Assembly: GCF_019703515.2 (NCBI RefSeq)
Contig: NC_059374.1
Span: 16,561,095-16,625,094 of the forward strand
Source of the DNA: Myxocyprinus asiaticus
Taxonomy: Eukaryota > Chordata > Actinopteri > Cypriniformes > Catostomidae
Direction: 5' to 3'
DNA length: 64,000 nt
Positions 34,038 through 45,782 of the stretch are shown in pieces (position 1 is the first letter of the stretch; the number at the start of each line of letters is the position of its first letter). The notes beneath the pieces were generated by a model. That model searched no databases and was not told the origin of the DNA. It saw only the letters and a program-made list of their open reading frames with translations. The position numbers and the translations under genes were made by a program.

Positions 34038-35797
34038 AATATTTGAATGAATGCGGGATTTGACGCCCACTAAAAATTCAAAATTCTAAATAAAAATTAA
34101 ATAATTAAGCAATGACTAAATGATTTTTTATTTTACATTTGAAAGTTTAGTCTTGTTTTAAGTGGTGGAATCCTTCAAAACGGCACCAGCCAACATAAAC
34201 AAAAAATGACTGAGTGCTCCAAAGGGGTCAAGATTTCGTTGTTAGCATGGTCCAGTCAGCCCTTTCCATAATTATACAGTAAGGTCAACAAACATCTTTC
34301 TCCATTGGCTCCCATTCTGACAACTCTTTTCTGCAAGCAGCAGATAAATTGAAAATAATTCATTCCATTATAGTAGATATTTTGTCAGTGGCTGAGTTTT
34401 CTGAGGACTTCAACAAGTCTGAAATGGACTTAAATTTTTCCCTGTCTGCTGCCTTTGACATCACAGCTCAGAATAGGTTTTTAGTTAAGGGCTCGGGAGT
34501 GTGCGCTTTCTTATGGTGCCATCATCCAATAAGCTTTGCCAGCATGTCAGGACGTAATTTTCCTGCAGCTCCAGAGTGATTAGTCGCATGGCATTTAAGG
34601 ATTGGCTAAAGAAAAACCTGTCATTGAACAAAGTGTATGAGCAAAGATGGCAGCATGCAGGTCGCGTACTTCTATGTGGGTTGTCTGCCAGCCAAGCAAC
34701 TTCCATCGAGATAAATGGGCTGTCTCCAGGTATTATAGACCTCCTTGAATGCACCTTTAAACTCTGGTTTTATGAGAATGGACCACGTAAGTTAGATGCT
34801 GATTACCTCCTTTTCAAACAGGAAATAATTAGTTAACCATGAGATATTCAGATATTCATTTCTAAACATAGAAATATTCATTTCTAAGAAGACATTCATT
34901 TTTTAAACATAATTTTTGCTCTTTGTTTGATCATGTTAACCAAAGAAATTGAACAAACAGAACTGAATATCCTTCTACAAGCACTTGAAAATTAATTCTT
35001 GTATTACAGCCCGAGACCTCGCATTAAAGTGTCCTAGATTGAATTGTTTGCAGGGGCTACTGAACAAATGTTTGGCTCAAGGATAAATAAGGAGGGTAAT
35101 ATTGATTACAGACTCAGAAATAATATCTTACACAAATATTTGGGACATGAAGAGTTGCATTATGGGTCAAACTGTGCTTTGTTGAAGGCAGTATAGGCAA
35201 GCTACACAAATAAGAGCTGATTCAGACTGGCCTAAGATCATTTATCTTCTGCAAGCCATAAATACTGTATGATCAAAGCTTAAAGAGCATTTTTGCATTC
35301 TGTTCCATATACTCTGTGGATTACAGCAGCAGAGTTTGCAGCCAGTGCTGTTTCATGTAGACCACCAATAAAGTGAAAAATAGAAAATGCTAAATCTTTT
35401 TTCCATACAATCGAACTGAATTAATCAAATATATGGTCAAGTTCTTCATTGCATAAACACATTTATTTAGACTTCGAATATACAAGTTCTCCATGATATG
35501 GGTTGGTACGCATTTGTACTGCGGTCATCTGAAGTATCTGGATTAATGGCATCAAATAGACAGGTGGAGTCACAACGTCCGCTAATGAACCTGTATGGCT
35601 CTGTAGATGGCTTAATGGACAGAGCAGCACTAGCCCAGAGCTCTATTGTAACAGGCTAAATTAGGGGAGTGAGGGAATATAATTATTTTTTTACTACTTA
35701 TACATGTTTATATTTTGTATTAATTGTTTTAAAATGTGTTTAGGGTAGACCTACTGTTTATAATGACAAAAGTGCCATAGTTTGTTTTATAGAAATC
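34038..35797. other. Intergenic DNA, no gene recognised
   Basis: AT-rich, with several 60-90-residue ORFs that lack known motifs. It contains the right arm of the 44-bp inverted repeat at 35198-35241. Confidence 0.5.
35198..35241 (-). repeat. 44-bp inverted repeat, right arm
   Basis: Reverse complement of 32456-32499 with one mismatch. No known terminal-repeat family is recognised. Confidence 0.9.
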
Positions 35798-36000
35798 ATC
35801 TTGGTTACCGACGTAACCTCTGTTCCCTGATGGAGGGAACGAGACATTGTGTCGATGTAGTGACACTAGGGATTCGATCTTGAGAGCCCCAATCACCTTT
35901 GCTTAAAATAGAAAAGGCCAATGAAAATTGGCAAGTGGAATTTGCATGTCACTCTCCGCCCCGGACATACGGGTATAAAAGGAGATGGCGTGCATCACTC
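35798..36000 (-). repeat. DIRS copy 2 terminal repeat (3' side)
   Basis: Contains TTGGTTACC, CTCCATCAGG or its equivalents, the GACACTAGGG motif, CGGGTATAAAAGG and ends at CATTCAGATTT. It is the inverted partner of 42000-42181, with the extra outer part represented in the ICR. Confidence 0.85.
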
Positions 36001-36071
36001 ATTCAGATTTATGCTGAGGAGCCGATAGAGAGTCTCGGCCATGTCAGCGGCCGGTTCAGCGCCATGGCAGG

Positions 36072-36190
36072 AGGGACACAATGTCTCGTTCCCTCCATCA
36101 GGGAACAGAGGTTACATTAGTAACCAAGACGTTCTCTGTCTGTCACTCACTTGACGTTGTGTCAATGTAGTGACACTAGGGGTTCCTATA
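36072..36190. repeat. DIRS copy 2 internal complementary region
   Basis: The segment joins the complement of the outer end at 35798-35850 (CATCAGGGAACAGAGGTTAC, then AACCAAGACG) with the complement of the end at 42130-42181 (CTGTCTGTCACTCACTTGACG), the same end-to-end fusion seen in copy 1 at 8257-8378. Confidence 0.85.
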
Positions 36191-36381
36191 GGAAACGCCG
36201 CAGGCGCTGAACCGTGTCACGAGGCACGGAAGAGTGGACATGGCCATGCCTTGCAGCGAGCGCTCAAACATGTCGTGACCTTCCAGCGAGTTAGGTAAGG
36301 CGTCTCCCTAGTCCCGTTATGGGGGGAGAGGGCACTTACCCAAGTAGGCTACCGGCGGTGCCTTTCTTAATTTGCTGTTAA

Positions 36382-38090
36382 CCCTATGGGGTCTGAGGGT
36401 GTTTTGGGCCCTGGAGAAGTTTTGACATGCTTTGACATTTGTGCTTTTTTCAGTTGCTTAAAAACATATTAATGGCTAACGTCTGATAACACTGTATTCA
36501 GCAGAAACTGGGCTACAATAATAGGTAAACAACATGTACTTGTTTGTATTTTTGAGGAAATAACGTTTATGCGTGGTTTTTGAAAAAACTAACATTTTAA
36601 GTCACTGAAATAAGGCCATATAACACATACTAAACATTTGTTCATAAGACTTTTGAGAACTGGATCTTGTAGCCTAGAGTTTTTGCTACAGAAATGATGT
36701 GAAAACCATCCTGATCACTCATTCATACAAAACAATATAGTCATTTAGCTTTTGTAAGACACTTTTAGTGTTAGAAAGGTCATATGCGAGGAGGCATGGA
36801 TAATCATGAATATTGATGTGATTCACACATGAGGAGACAAAGACCCCTCTCCTGAGAGAGAATGAATGTGAGGAGACTTATTGATTGAATGCATTGTTTG
36901 TAGCTTATTCACAAAATCAAGTTTAAGTTAAAAGAAGTAATCTGACTATACATTTTCTTTACATAAAGAATTTATTTAAAAACTTTAGACCTACACTACC
37001 ATTTAAAAGTTTTAGATCTGTAAGATTTTTTTAATGTTTTTAAAAGAAGTCTCTTCTGCTCACCAAGGCTGCAATTATTTGATCCAAAATACAGCAAAAA
37101 CAGTGATTTTGTTAAATATTTTTACAATTTAAAATAACTGTTTCTATTTGAATATATTGTAAAATGCAATTTATTCCTGTGATCAAAGCTGAATTTTCAG
37201 CATCATTACTACAGTCTTCAGTGTCACATGATCCTTCAGAAATCATTCTAATATGCAGATTTTCTAATATAGGCATATTTACAGCACATTTGACACATTT
37301 ACACCCGAACAGATGTTTGCGAGCACAAGCTTTGTTGATGATAATGAGGCAGCATAAACACTAGTTAAAATATAATCTAAACATGAATATTATTTTTATA
37401 TCATATTACATATCATATTTATTCATACAGCATACAATTTAAATACCTCCTTTAGCCGAAACAACATTTAAATGTAACTAAAACTTGCCTATTAGGACAT
37501 ATTTCAAATTTCAATACTCTTAATCCTGGCTGGCAAGTCTGGAAATAATCCAACTAGTAAAATATGTACATGTTTATATAAAATAGCATGTCAATTAATG
37601 TAAGTAAAGACACTCATCCAAAATTGTATCCTTGGCTGGATCAAGTCGCTCTTCAAAATGCAAACGTTCCTCCTCGGATTCCCGCTCTTCTTCTGAGGAA
37701 AATGTGAACTCTTCGTCACTATCCAGGACCTTCCTCACCTGTGTAGCATGCCATCTTCCAAACGCGCAGAAAAGTGAATGAACTTGATGTTTTTTAAGGC
37801 ACTGTTGGGGGCGTTTACCATTTGCATTGATCGCCTCAGCACATTACCATATGAATAGCACGCTCTGCTGGTGGGTGTGATCACATTAGGGATAATTAGC
37901 TGAGCCAGGAGAAACTGTACATTGCTTTGTTTCATACAGATTACATTGCAGGAGAATATTTTTTTTAATTTGAATTGTTTTATTTTAAAGTAGACATTAA
38001 TCTTTCTTTAGACATATGTTTCATTTTTGTTGTGATAAATATTTGCTAAGTTTCAGTTCATTTTTGTGATGTGTTTCAGAAAGATGCTCG
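36382..38090 (-). mobile_element. piggyBac-like insertion in DIRS copy 2
   Basis: TTAA at 36378-36381 is followed by CCCTATGGGGTCTGAGGGTG, a piggyBac-style end (TTAA then CCC). This sequence has no counterpart in DIRS copy 1 and is AT-rich, unlike its GC-rich surroundings. On the minus strand at about 37615-37755, RKVLDSDEEFTFSSEEERES is an acidic stretch of the kind found near the N-terminus of piggyBac transposases. The opposite end is unresolved: no inverted CCCTATGGGG plus TTAA was found before DIRS sequence resumes between about 37960 and 38220. Confidence 0.6.
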
Positions 38091-38332
38091 CGGAGACAGA
38101 GACGGCTGAAAGCACAAGCACACAGGCTCACCTGAAAAGGGGAATACCACGAGTAATGGGCCTGGTGGCATTACTCCTCCGCCAAGTTCGTCACCGGACG
38201 GTGCTAAAGAATTAAAGAGGCATCCAGAGTTCAACAGTACGGGGAACTGTTGTGGACAAAAATTGCACATTATCACCTTCGAAAAAAGGGGAAAGGCGCA
38301 ATGCAAGTGGTACACCCAACCGGCCGCCCGGT

Positions 38333-39235
38333 CTACCTGCTGTTACCACAAAACACTCGGGTCAAAACCGGGTCTTTGCGTAGGTTATATAACCTCTCAA
38401 AGGTAATGGGCATAGCCCAACCCGCAGCTCTGCATACGTCTGCTAGAGAGGTCCCCCTTTCCAGTGCCCAGGAGGATGCAACGCCTCTAGTGGAGTGCAT
38501 CTGGACTCCCAAGGGGCACGGCAAATCCTGAGACTGGTATGCGAGAGAAATGGCATTCACAATCCAATGGGTCAACCTCTGCTTGGAGACAGCTTTCCCC
38601 TTCTGCTGTCCTCCAAAATAGACAAAGAGCTGCTCCGAGCATCTAAAGCTCAGCGTGTGGTCCAGATAGATGTGCAGGGCGTGAACTGGACACAGCAATG
38701 ACAAGGCCAGGTCTTCCTCCTCTGAAGGGAGTGCTTGCAGGTTCAACACCTGGTCCCAAAAAGGAGTGGTGGGAACTTTGGGCACGTAACCGGGCCAGGG
38801 TCTCAAGATCATGTGAGAGTGTACTGGCCCAAACTCCAGGCATTCGCTGGTAACAGAGAGTGCCTGCAGGTCCCCCGCCCTCTTGATGGAAGTGAGCGCC
38901 ACCAGGAGGGCCATCTTCAGAGACAAAGTGCTGAGCTCGGCCTGCTCGAGGGGCTCAAACTGGGCTCTCTGTAGGGCAGGTAGGACCACAGAGAGATCCC
39001 AAGAGGGGATCAGGCGCGGTCTAGGAGGATTCAATCTCCTCGCACCTTTGGGGAACCTGTTGATCAGGTCTTGCTGTCGTGAGAGATTGCCATCCAGTGT
39101 ATCGTGGTGAGCTGCTATGGCAGCCACGTACATTTCAGGGTAGAGGGAGACAGCCATCTCTCCAGCCCTTCCTGATGAAAAGACAGCACGGACCCGATGG
39201 TGCACCTCTGTGGGTCTTCCCCACGGGAAGAACAC
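38333..39235 (-). pseudogene. DIRS copy 2 tyrosine recombinase, catalytic domain open
   Basis: A 300-residue frame covers the catalytic half of the YR. Conserved residues are Arg119 in TSIKRAGD, His237-Ser-Thr-Arg240 in MHSTRGVASSW, and Tyr273 in ERLYNLRK as the candidate nucleophile. This part has no internal stop, unlike copy 1. Similarity to copy 1 starts at about residue 34; earlier residues are out of frame, because frameshifts near 39125 and 39340 split the N-terminal half into neighbouring frames. As part of the whole gene it is therefore broken. Confidence 0.85.
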
Positions 39236-39806
39236 CAGTTAGCAAAAAGACGCCACTTCAAGGCATACAGCGGCCACATAGAGGGGGCCCTGTCCTGAGT
39301 GATCGTGTCTACCACCGCTGGCGGAAGACCTGCTAGGTCTACCGTGTCCCGTCCAGGAGATTCCAGAGGTCTGGCCGCGGGTGCTGGAGCATGCCTTGGC
39401 ACTGAGTGAGAAGGTCCTGCCTCAGGGGAATGCGCCAGGGAGGTGCTATTGTCAGGAGCATCAGATCCGAGAACCAAGTCCGGTTGGGCCAGTACGGTGC
39501 AACGAAAAGAACTTGCTGCTCCTCCTTCCTGACTTTGCACAGAGTCTGTGCAATGAGGCTCACAGGAGGAAACGCATACTTGCGTAGCCCCCGAGGCCAG
39601 AAGTGCGCCAAGGCATCTGTGCCAAGGGGGGCCTCGGACAGGGAGTACCACAGGGGGCAGTGAGAGGAGTCTTGTGAGGCGAACAGGTCTACATGTGCCT
39701 CCCTGAATCTCTCCCAATTCAGCTGGACTACGTGGGGTTGGAGTCTCCACTTCCACCCGATGGATGGAGGCACCCTCGCCCTGCACCGTAGTGGAGAGGA
39801 TGCCAC
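39130..39806 (-). pseudogene. DIRS copy 2 YR N-terminal half with Pol deletion junction
   Basis: Minus-strand frames encode LAQTLCKVRKEEQQVLFVAP and YWPNRTWFSDLMLL (shared with copy 1), then IPLRQDLLTQ, a WRLFANWC segment and SFHQEGLERWLSPSTLK. The last three are missing from copy 1. A DNA-binding SAM-like domain is expected here in YRs. At the 5' edge, near 39757-39775, the sequence passes from the Pol start (IQFTRCPPRFSGIL) straight to the segment equivalent to the end of RNase H in copy 1 (WRLHPQVVQL). About 1.3 kb coding RT and RNase H is absent. Confidence 0.75.
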
Positions 39807-40298
39807 TGAACCGGGGCGGGCATCTGGTGAACTGGATCACGTAGCTGAGGCGAATCGTCCTGATGAGCCACCGTGAGGGGCTGGGGAGCTCTAACCAGGC
39901 CTCCAGTCTCCTTGACAGCAGCACCAGGGGGACAACTGAACTTACCGTGCCCGGACAGGGTGGTTCGTGGCAAGGCAGAGCAGGCGCCCCACCTGGAAGA
40001 CAGCCCAGGGGGGACGTGCTGCTCTGCAAGCCCGCAACGGTGGCCGGTGACTAAGGCAGGCGAGCGGCCCCAGAGACCTGCACACTTACCTGTTTGCCTG
40101 CTGTCGCTCGACGGAGAACGAGGGAACGGGAAGTACTCGCGTTCGCCTGATTGACCGGAAAGACTTCCAGCACCTGGCCGTTGCGAGTGCGCTGGCCCAG
40201 GGAATGTGGAAACTGCTCTTTTATTGACCATGTGGGTGCCGAGGCCCAGAGGACCCAGACCGGTCAGGAGCGGTCGCCTCATCCCTGGGCGGGCCATG

Positions 40299-41778
40299 TC
40301 AGGACTGCCTCGAAGCCCATCTGGTGTTCTTGGGGGCCGGCTGATGAGCAGGTGGAGCCAACTTCCCGTGGGAGGATCTTTTTCTCTGAGGCCGGCGTGC
40401 GGGCTCCGATGGTACAGGAGCCAGGGCCGGCATCGCAGGGGAACGGCTCTGGCGAGAAGCAGACAAAGTGCGGGATATCAGTGGCCTGAAGGCGGCCGGG
40501 TCGCACTGCAGCAGGATGTGTTTAATTGCTTCGGTCTGCTTTCTCACCATCGAGAACTGATGGGCGAAATCCTGTGTTGCCAAAAAGCCCACCTTGGGAG
40601 ATGGCCGCATCAAGAAAGCGGACTTTCTCGGTGTCACGCATCTCCGCAAGGTTGAGCCACAGGTGCTGCTCTTGGACCACAAGCGTGGACATCGTCCGCC
40701 CCAGGCCGCATGCCGTGACCTTCGTCGCATGTAAAGGGAGGTCGGTCGCAGTGCACAGTTCCTGCATCAGCCCTGGGTCGGTCCTATCCTTGTGCAGGTC
40801 TTTTAGCGCCTTGGCCTGGTGGACCTGCAGGATGGCCATTGCGTGCAGGGCAGAAGCGGCCTGACCCGTAGCCTTGTAAGCCTTCATCACTAAAGAGGAA
40901 GAGAACTTACAGGCCTTGGAAGGGAGCATTGGTCGGTCACACCAGGTGGCTGCGCCCTGCAGGCATAAATGCACCGCTACGGCACGCTCGACATATCCCT
41001 TAGCCGTTCTGCCATCGAGGGTAGTCAGAGTGGACAAGCCCACAAAGCGTGTACGGGCAGTAAAAGCTGCCTTCCACGACTTCATTAGCTCCTCGTGCAA
41101 TTCCGGGAAGAAAGGCACCGGGGTGGGTCGCGGCCATGAGTTGCGCTCCAAGCCCAGAAACCAATCATTCAGCCGCGAACGCTCAGGGTAGGGTGGAGGG
41201 TTCCACTTCAGCCCGATATTCGCAGCCACCTGGGCAAGCACAGCTGCCATCTCAACGTCCGCCTCATCCTGTGCTCTACCACCCGTTGGCGGGAGCTCAG
41301 AAGATTCATCCACTTCCGATAGCAGAAGCCCACCATCCGATGCTGTGACCGAAAGCTCATCCTCATCGCGAGCCGTGAATGACACATTAAACCCACCCTG
41401 AGGCAGACCACCTACATTGCTCGACAGCACGTCCGGACAGAACGAGCGTGCTGGGGGATTGGAGGTCCATGGGGGCTGAGCAGGCGGAAACGCTCCCATG
41501 TCCATATCCAGATCACCCACAGTGCTTGCCGACCCAGCCGGCTGAGGGTCAGCCCAGGACAGACCAGGTTGGGGAGCAGCCACGGTGGCTCCTTGCTTCA
41601 TGAAGGAATTGAACCGCGACCGCAACATTCTCATGGGTATGTTCTCGCAATGAGAACATAATCCTTCCACAAAAGCCGCCTCAGCATGCTGGTGCCCAAG
41701 ACACTCGAGGCAGATTTCATGGGTATCCGGAGGGGAGAGATAACGGCCACATCCAATAGCGCAAACGCAGAAGGACAT
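40299..41778 (-). pseudogene. DIRS copy 2 gag, long open frame
   Basis: The start at 41778 (MSFCVCAIGCGRYLS) is supported by alignment with copy 1; the frame stays open upstream but without similarity. It runs 418 residues to a stop at about 40522, then continues in another frame (VGFLATQDFAHQFSMVRKQT) to a stop at 40299, so one indel lies near 40560. Residues 1-45 hold Cys4, Cys6, Cys10, Cys23, Cys26, His29, His31, Cys41, His43 and Cys44, a likely zinc-binding cluster. An acidic Ser/Pro-rich region follows, then an Ala/Leu-rich block with QAASALHAMAILQVHQAK, and a basic C-terminus (RRPQRKRSSH) that could bind nucleic acid. Confidence 0.8.
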
Positions 41779-41999
41779 CTTTAAAAAGACGGCAAGCATT
41801 TGTGCGAGCTCTTTTAGAAGGAAATATACTCTAATATACTCTTTTAACACCTGCAGCCTCAGGCTGCCGAAGCGCCTAGTGGAAACACAGCACTCAACCG
41901 TGTGAGGGTGATCACTGATATGCGCTGTAAGAATCCAGCAGTGTAGCAAAGGGTGAGAGGACGAACACACAAGCATTAGGCTCCGAAGAAAAAATCTGA

Positions 42000-42181
42000 A
42001 TGAGTGATGCATGCCATCTCCTTTTGTACCCGTATGTCCAGGGCGGAGAGTGGCATGCAAATTCCACTCGCCAATTTTCATTGGCCTTTTCTATTTTAAG
42101 CAAAGGTGATTGGGGCTCTCAAGATCGAACCCCTAGTGTCACTACATCGACACAACGTCGAGTGAGTGACAGACAGGGAAC
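42000..42181 (-). repeat. DIRS copy 2 terminal repeat (5' side)
   Basis: Inverted copy of 35798-36000: carries GGGTACAAAAGG (complement at about 42021-42032; copy 1 has GGGTATAAAAGG), the GACACTAGGGG motif and CTGTCTGTCACTCACTCG at the outer edge. The element start lies about 400 bases upstream of the gag ATG. Confidence 0.85.
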
Positions 42182-42203
42182 ATGTTACATCTAACCATGG
42201 TAG

Positions 42204-44176
42204 TGTTGGGCCTCATGTATTCAGATAGAAGTCAAAAGCAGGCCTTACACAGTCGTAAAACCTAACTCAGCCCCCACACACCAAGTCATAAATTATACTG
42301 ATAAAAATCGCGCCAAAATCAAACAAAGGGAGTCCAAAACAGACTACAAATCCCATGAAGCCTTGCTCACTAAAGGATCGAACTCTCAACTCCTATTGGA
42401 TGAGGCACACTACAGAACGTCCCTCAAACCATGACATCATCAGGAGTAGAAATAACTCTGAAATGCTTCCGGGATTTGCTTCCAGCAACTTTGTTTGCAG
42501 TGTGTAGACGCAGCTCATTGCTTCTCTCAGGTGCAACCTTGTGGCACAAGGAAGTAACATCCGACTTGAAACTGTGGCCATACAATCTCCATCTCGCTGG
42601 ACGAGTTGAGATTACTCTGTGTTCAACCGCACATTAACGGATCCGAAGGAGACTGCCGAGCAATCCGCATCTTCATCCGTTTGCCTGCAGAAGTGAAGAG
42701 AGAAGATTTCTCTTCAATCTTCAATCAAGTCGACATTTCTGAGTTCTCCGCCAGCCCGCCGAGAATCAACAGCCGTGCCCGCCAACAGAGCGAGGAAACG
42801 GCCTCCCGTCACCACACGAGCCTCAAGGAACCGGGTCGGAATTAAAGGATGGAGGGACACACATTCTACCTGTGTCCTCATGCAATTCAAGTAAGAGGTT
42901 TATGTCTGGGCAGAGATAGAATATTATAGTGTGTTATTCTTGTGTTTCAAGGTTTTTGCTTGTACAGTTTACGGACCGCCATGTCTGCTCATTATTAATA
43001 CTCAGGGTATTAATTATCACAAATTTGTTTTGCTGTATTGTGGTCCAACCAAATTGGACTGTTGTGCATTTTCGCCATCGCGGGTGAAACCGGCAAACTG
43101 AGTTTATCCATTAAAGAATCAGAGACCGCGGGACGGTTTACGAGCCGTCCACCGCGTCTCTGAGTGATAAACTAACAGCTGCTTTCTCTCCCACGATCGC
43201 GAAATCGACTTTGGGGGCCGTCACTTAATTCTCTCTCTCTCTCGTACTAACCACACACACACACGTGCGCGCGACCCCTCACAAACATTCTGGCACACAT
43301 TTTTGGCTAGTAGATAGCTTCGTGATAAAGCTCAGCTTTGTCCCTAAGCTACCATTGACTGGTTTCTCTCCGCCCACATTCGCGGCCATATTCCCTGGCC
43401 GGAAGTCTCGCTTGACATACTCTCCACGAGAGTCACGTCCGCCATTTTGTGCGCGTCCCTCCTTACACACACACACTCTCACACATACACCTTATGTGTT
43501 ATAGGATTATTTTAGTTTCCATATCTAATCATACCACTGTTTATTTTGTAGTTGTAAGTCGGAAGTTTATTGACTGCATTGTATTAATTATTAATTGATA
43601 TTACTGCATAAATAAACTTTGTTATATTACAAAGAGAAGTGTTTTGGTTTGTTTTGCATACACCTGTGTCATGCTGATGGGATGTCAGTGCTCAGATCCA
43701 AGCCTTCATTCATTGTTTTTTTCCCAAAAATCGATATTCTTCGAAAGAAAACAATCTAATATTGAGACTGTTATACTATCTGGTTATTAGTCCCTGATTC
43801 CAGGGTGGTGCCCTGTCAATGTTAATCCTTATTAATATTCTGTTGATTTTTGATAATTGATAATTATCTTTGATGATTGTTGAATTTGAATGATCAATAA
43901 GCTAGTGTTAATTTTAATTAATGTTTCATCGATGTTAACATTGATTCTCATCAATGTTCTATTGATTTTAATAATTAATAATTGTCTTTGATAATTATTA
44001 ATTATTGCTAATAACCAAACCCGCTCCTAAACGTAGCGTACTACATTTACTGGAGCCCCATATGAGGTTTTAATGAGTTAGATTCAATCAATTAATTTAA
44101 ATATTAATAACTAAAGAAATAATTATTAATTATTTCTGATAGTAACACTGATCTAAACAACCAGTAAAGCCCTACA
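42204..44176 (-). repeat. 2-kb repeat B, inverted partner of repeat A
   Basis: Matches the reverse complement of 9837-11910 from TGTTGGGCCTCATG to AGCCCTACA. It starts only 22 bases from DIRS copy 2. GATAGCATT-type AT-rich units appear at 43830-44010. ATAAATAAACTTTG at about 43608 includes an AATAAA that could act as a polyadenylation signal if this is an LTR read on the + strand. Flanks show no clean duplication. Confidence 0.65.
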
Positions 44177-44289
44177 GTCTTATTACAAATACCACTGTTA
44201 AAACTATACAAAATTCAAATAAAAAGATAAATTTTCATAAGGGCAAAATGCACTAAATCTTTTAAAGATGAAATAGAAATGCCTAAATC

Positions 44290-44361
<72 letters not shown>

Positions 44362-45782
44362 CTTTTTTTTTTATGAAAGAAATAACTAATTTTGTTTGCC
44401 TTCAGACATTCCAAGAGATGACTGAAGTTGAATCAATAAAAACCTGATGAAAGGAGAGTTACAACTGTCAGAATAAATTAGCCACATAAATGAGGTGTTA
44501 ACGTTTAATAGATGTCATAGATAAACTTACTGTTGTTAATATCAGTAAATTTACATCTGCATGGCAGGGGTCAGGGAATCCAAAAAAGTTTGAGAACCAC
44601 TGCTGTAAGAGAATCTTTTTTTTTTATTATTTGTTTTTAACATTTATTCAGAAAAAAATTAATACAATAAAAAATTTGTGTATATGTATAAATAGGCTTA
44701 TTTATTTGTTGTTGCTAGTAAAATATAATTTTGTCTTTATTTTGATTTTGGTCTGAAATATGATAGATATATAAGATTCTTCCTCTTAGATCTGAGCAAC
44801 TTTTATTTAATGTTCCCATAAATTGTACCAGCTAGCATGAGGTCTTGGGCATCTAAAGTATTGTACTTTATTGTGTCTTCATGCATGATATAGGGTGCAC
44901 ACTACTTGCACATTTCTTCCAGAAGAAAAGTGCACTTAGAGGACCAAAGTTGTCCATGTTCTCAAACAAGTTTAGAGTCAATATTGACAAGTTGACAACA
45001 AAAATGGTTAAATCTTGTGATGTTTCTGGCAGCCCTTCACTTCACACTAATAGATGTTTACAGACATGGCTCTGTGAGACAAGGACAGAGAGAAGGAGAA
45101 GACCCTCCAAGCCATGAATATCCAAAGGATATGTGATTGATGCCTCTAGTCCTGAGAGACCATGACAGTGTCAAGAAAGCCCAACAATGGCATAAAAATA
45201 AATGGAGACCAAAAACACAAAAGAAAGAGGCCTGCGTCATATGGAGGTGAAATTGTCACTTATTCTTAAAACAACTGTATTTATGTATTGCAGATTGGGA
45301 AATGGTAGTCTAAAACATATATTAACAAATTTTGCAGGCTTAAATCATATTGCAAAATGTTATATTACATGTAACCAAACATAAATTGCTAAAAGACCTT
45401 GGGTGAATCTCACAAAAACAGGTCCAGGTCACATTTCACAAAGGAAAACAAAAAATAATTTATATTTTTTTTATAAAGAAAATAGAGCCTATTTTAAGAA
45501 CATTATGGGATTTTCCCCCTCATTTTTTACACATTATTTTCATGACAGTTAAGCACATTTCCCTCCAAAATTCTCATTACCATATTGAATCCAGAATTTT
45601 TTAGTTCTTTGTTGTGTAATAACTGTTATTCTCAACAATAACTCCAATGATTCCAAGATGTCAAAATGCGCTGTCATATATGCTTAAGAACTTAAGATTT
45701 TGATCTACCTCAGATACAGTGTTTCGTAGGCTGCACACTAAAGGTGCACTGAGAAATGGCTGTATCCGAAAGCTAACTGAAT
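44177..45782. other. Intergenic DNA with AT microsatellite
   Basis: No gene. It holds the AT and T tracts at 44293-44372. AAAAGTTTGAGAACCACTGC at about 44584 resembles the terminal word of a common fish hAT element, but no partner end was found nearby. Confidence 0.45.
44293..44372. repeat. (AT)n tract followed by poly(T)
   Basis: About 26 AT units to 44344, then a T-rich run to about 44372. Confidence 0.95.

Larger units (their letters stand above)
35798..42181 (-). mobile_element. DIRS-type retrotransposon, copy 2 (lacks RT-RNase H)
   Basis: Inverted relative to copy 1. Its 5' terminal repeat is at 42000-42181, gag runs leftward from 41778, the YR lies at 38333-39806, the ICR at 36072-36190 and the far terminal repeat at 35798-36000. 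The whole RT-RNase H block is missing: Pol-start sequence near 39790 joins directly to the region equivalent to copy 1 position 6368. A piggyBac-like segment lies between YR and ICR. The copy is non-autonomous. Confidence 0.9.

Noticed and set aside
38250..40655. Plus-strand ORFs of 90-149 residues
   Set aside because: Antisense shadows of the GC-rich DIRS copy 2 genes.
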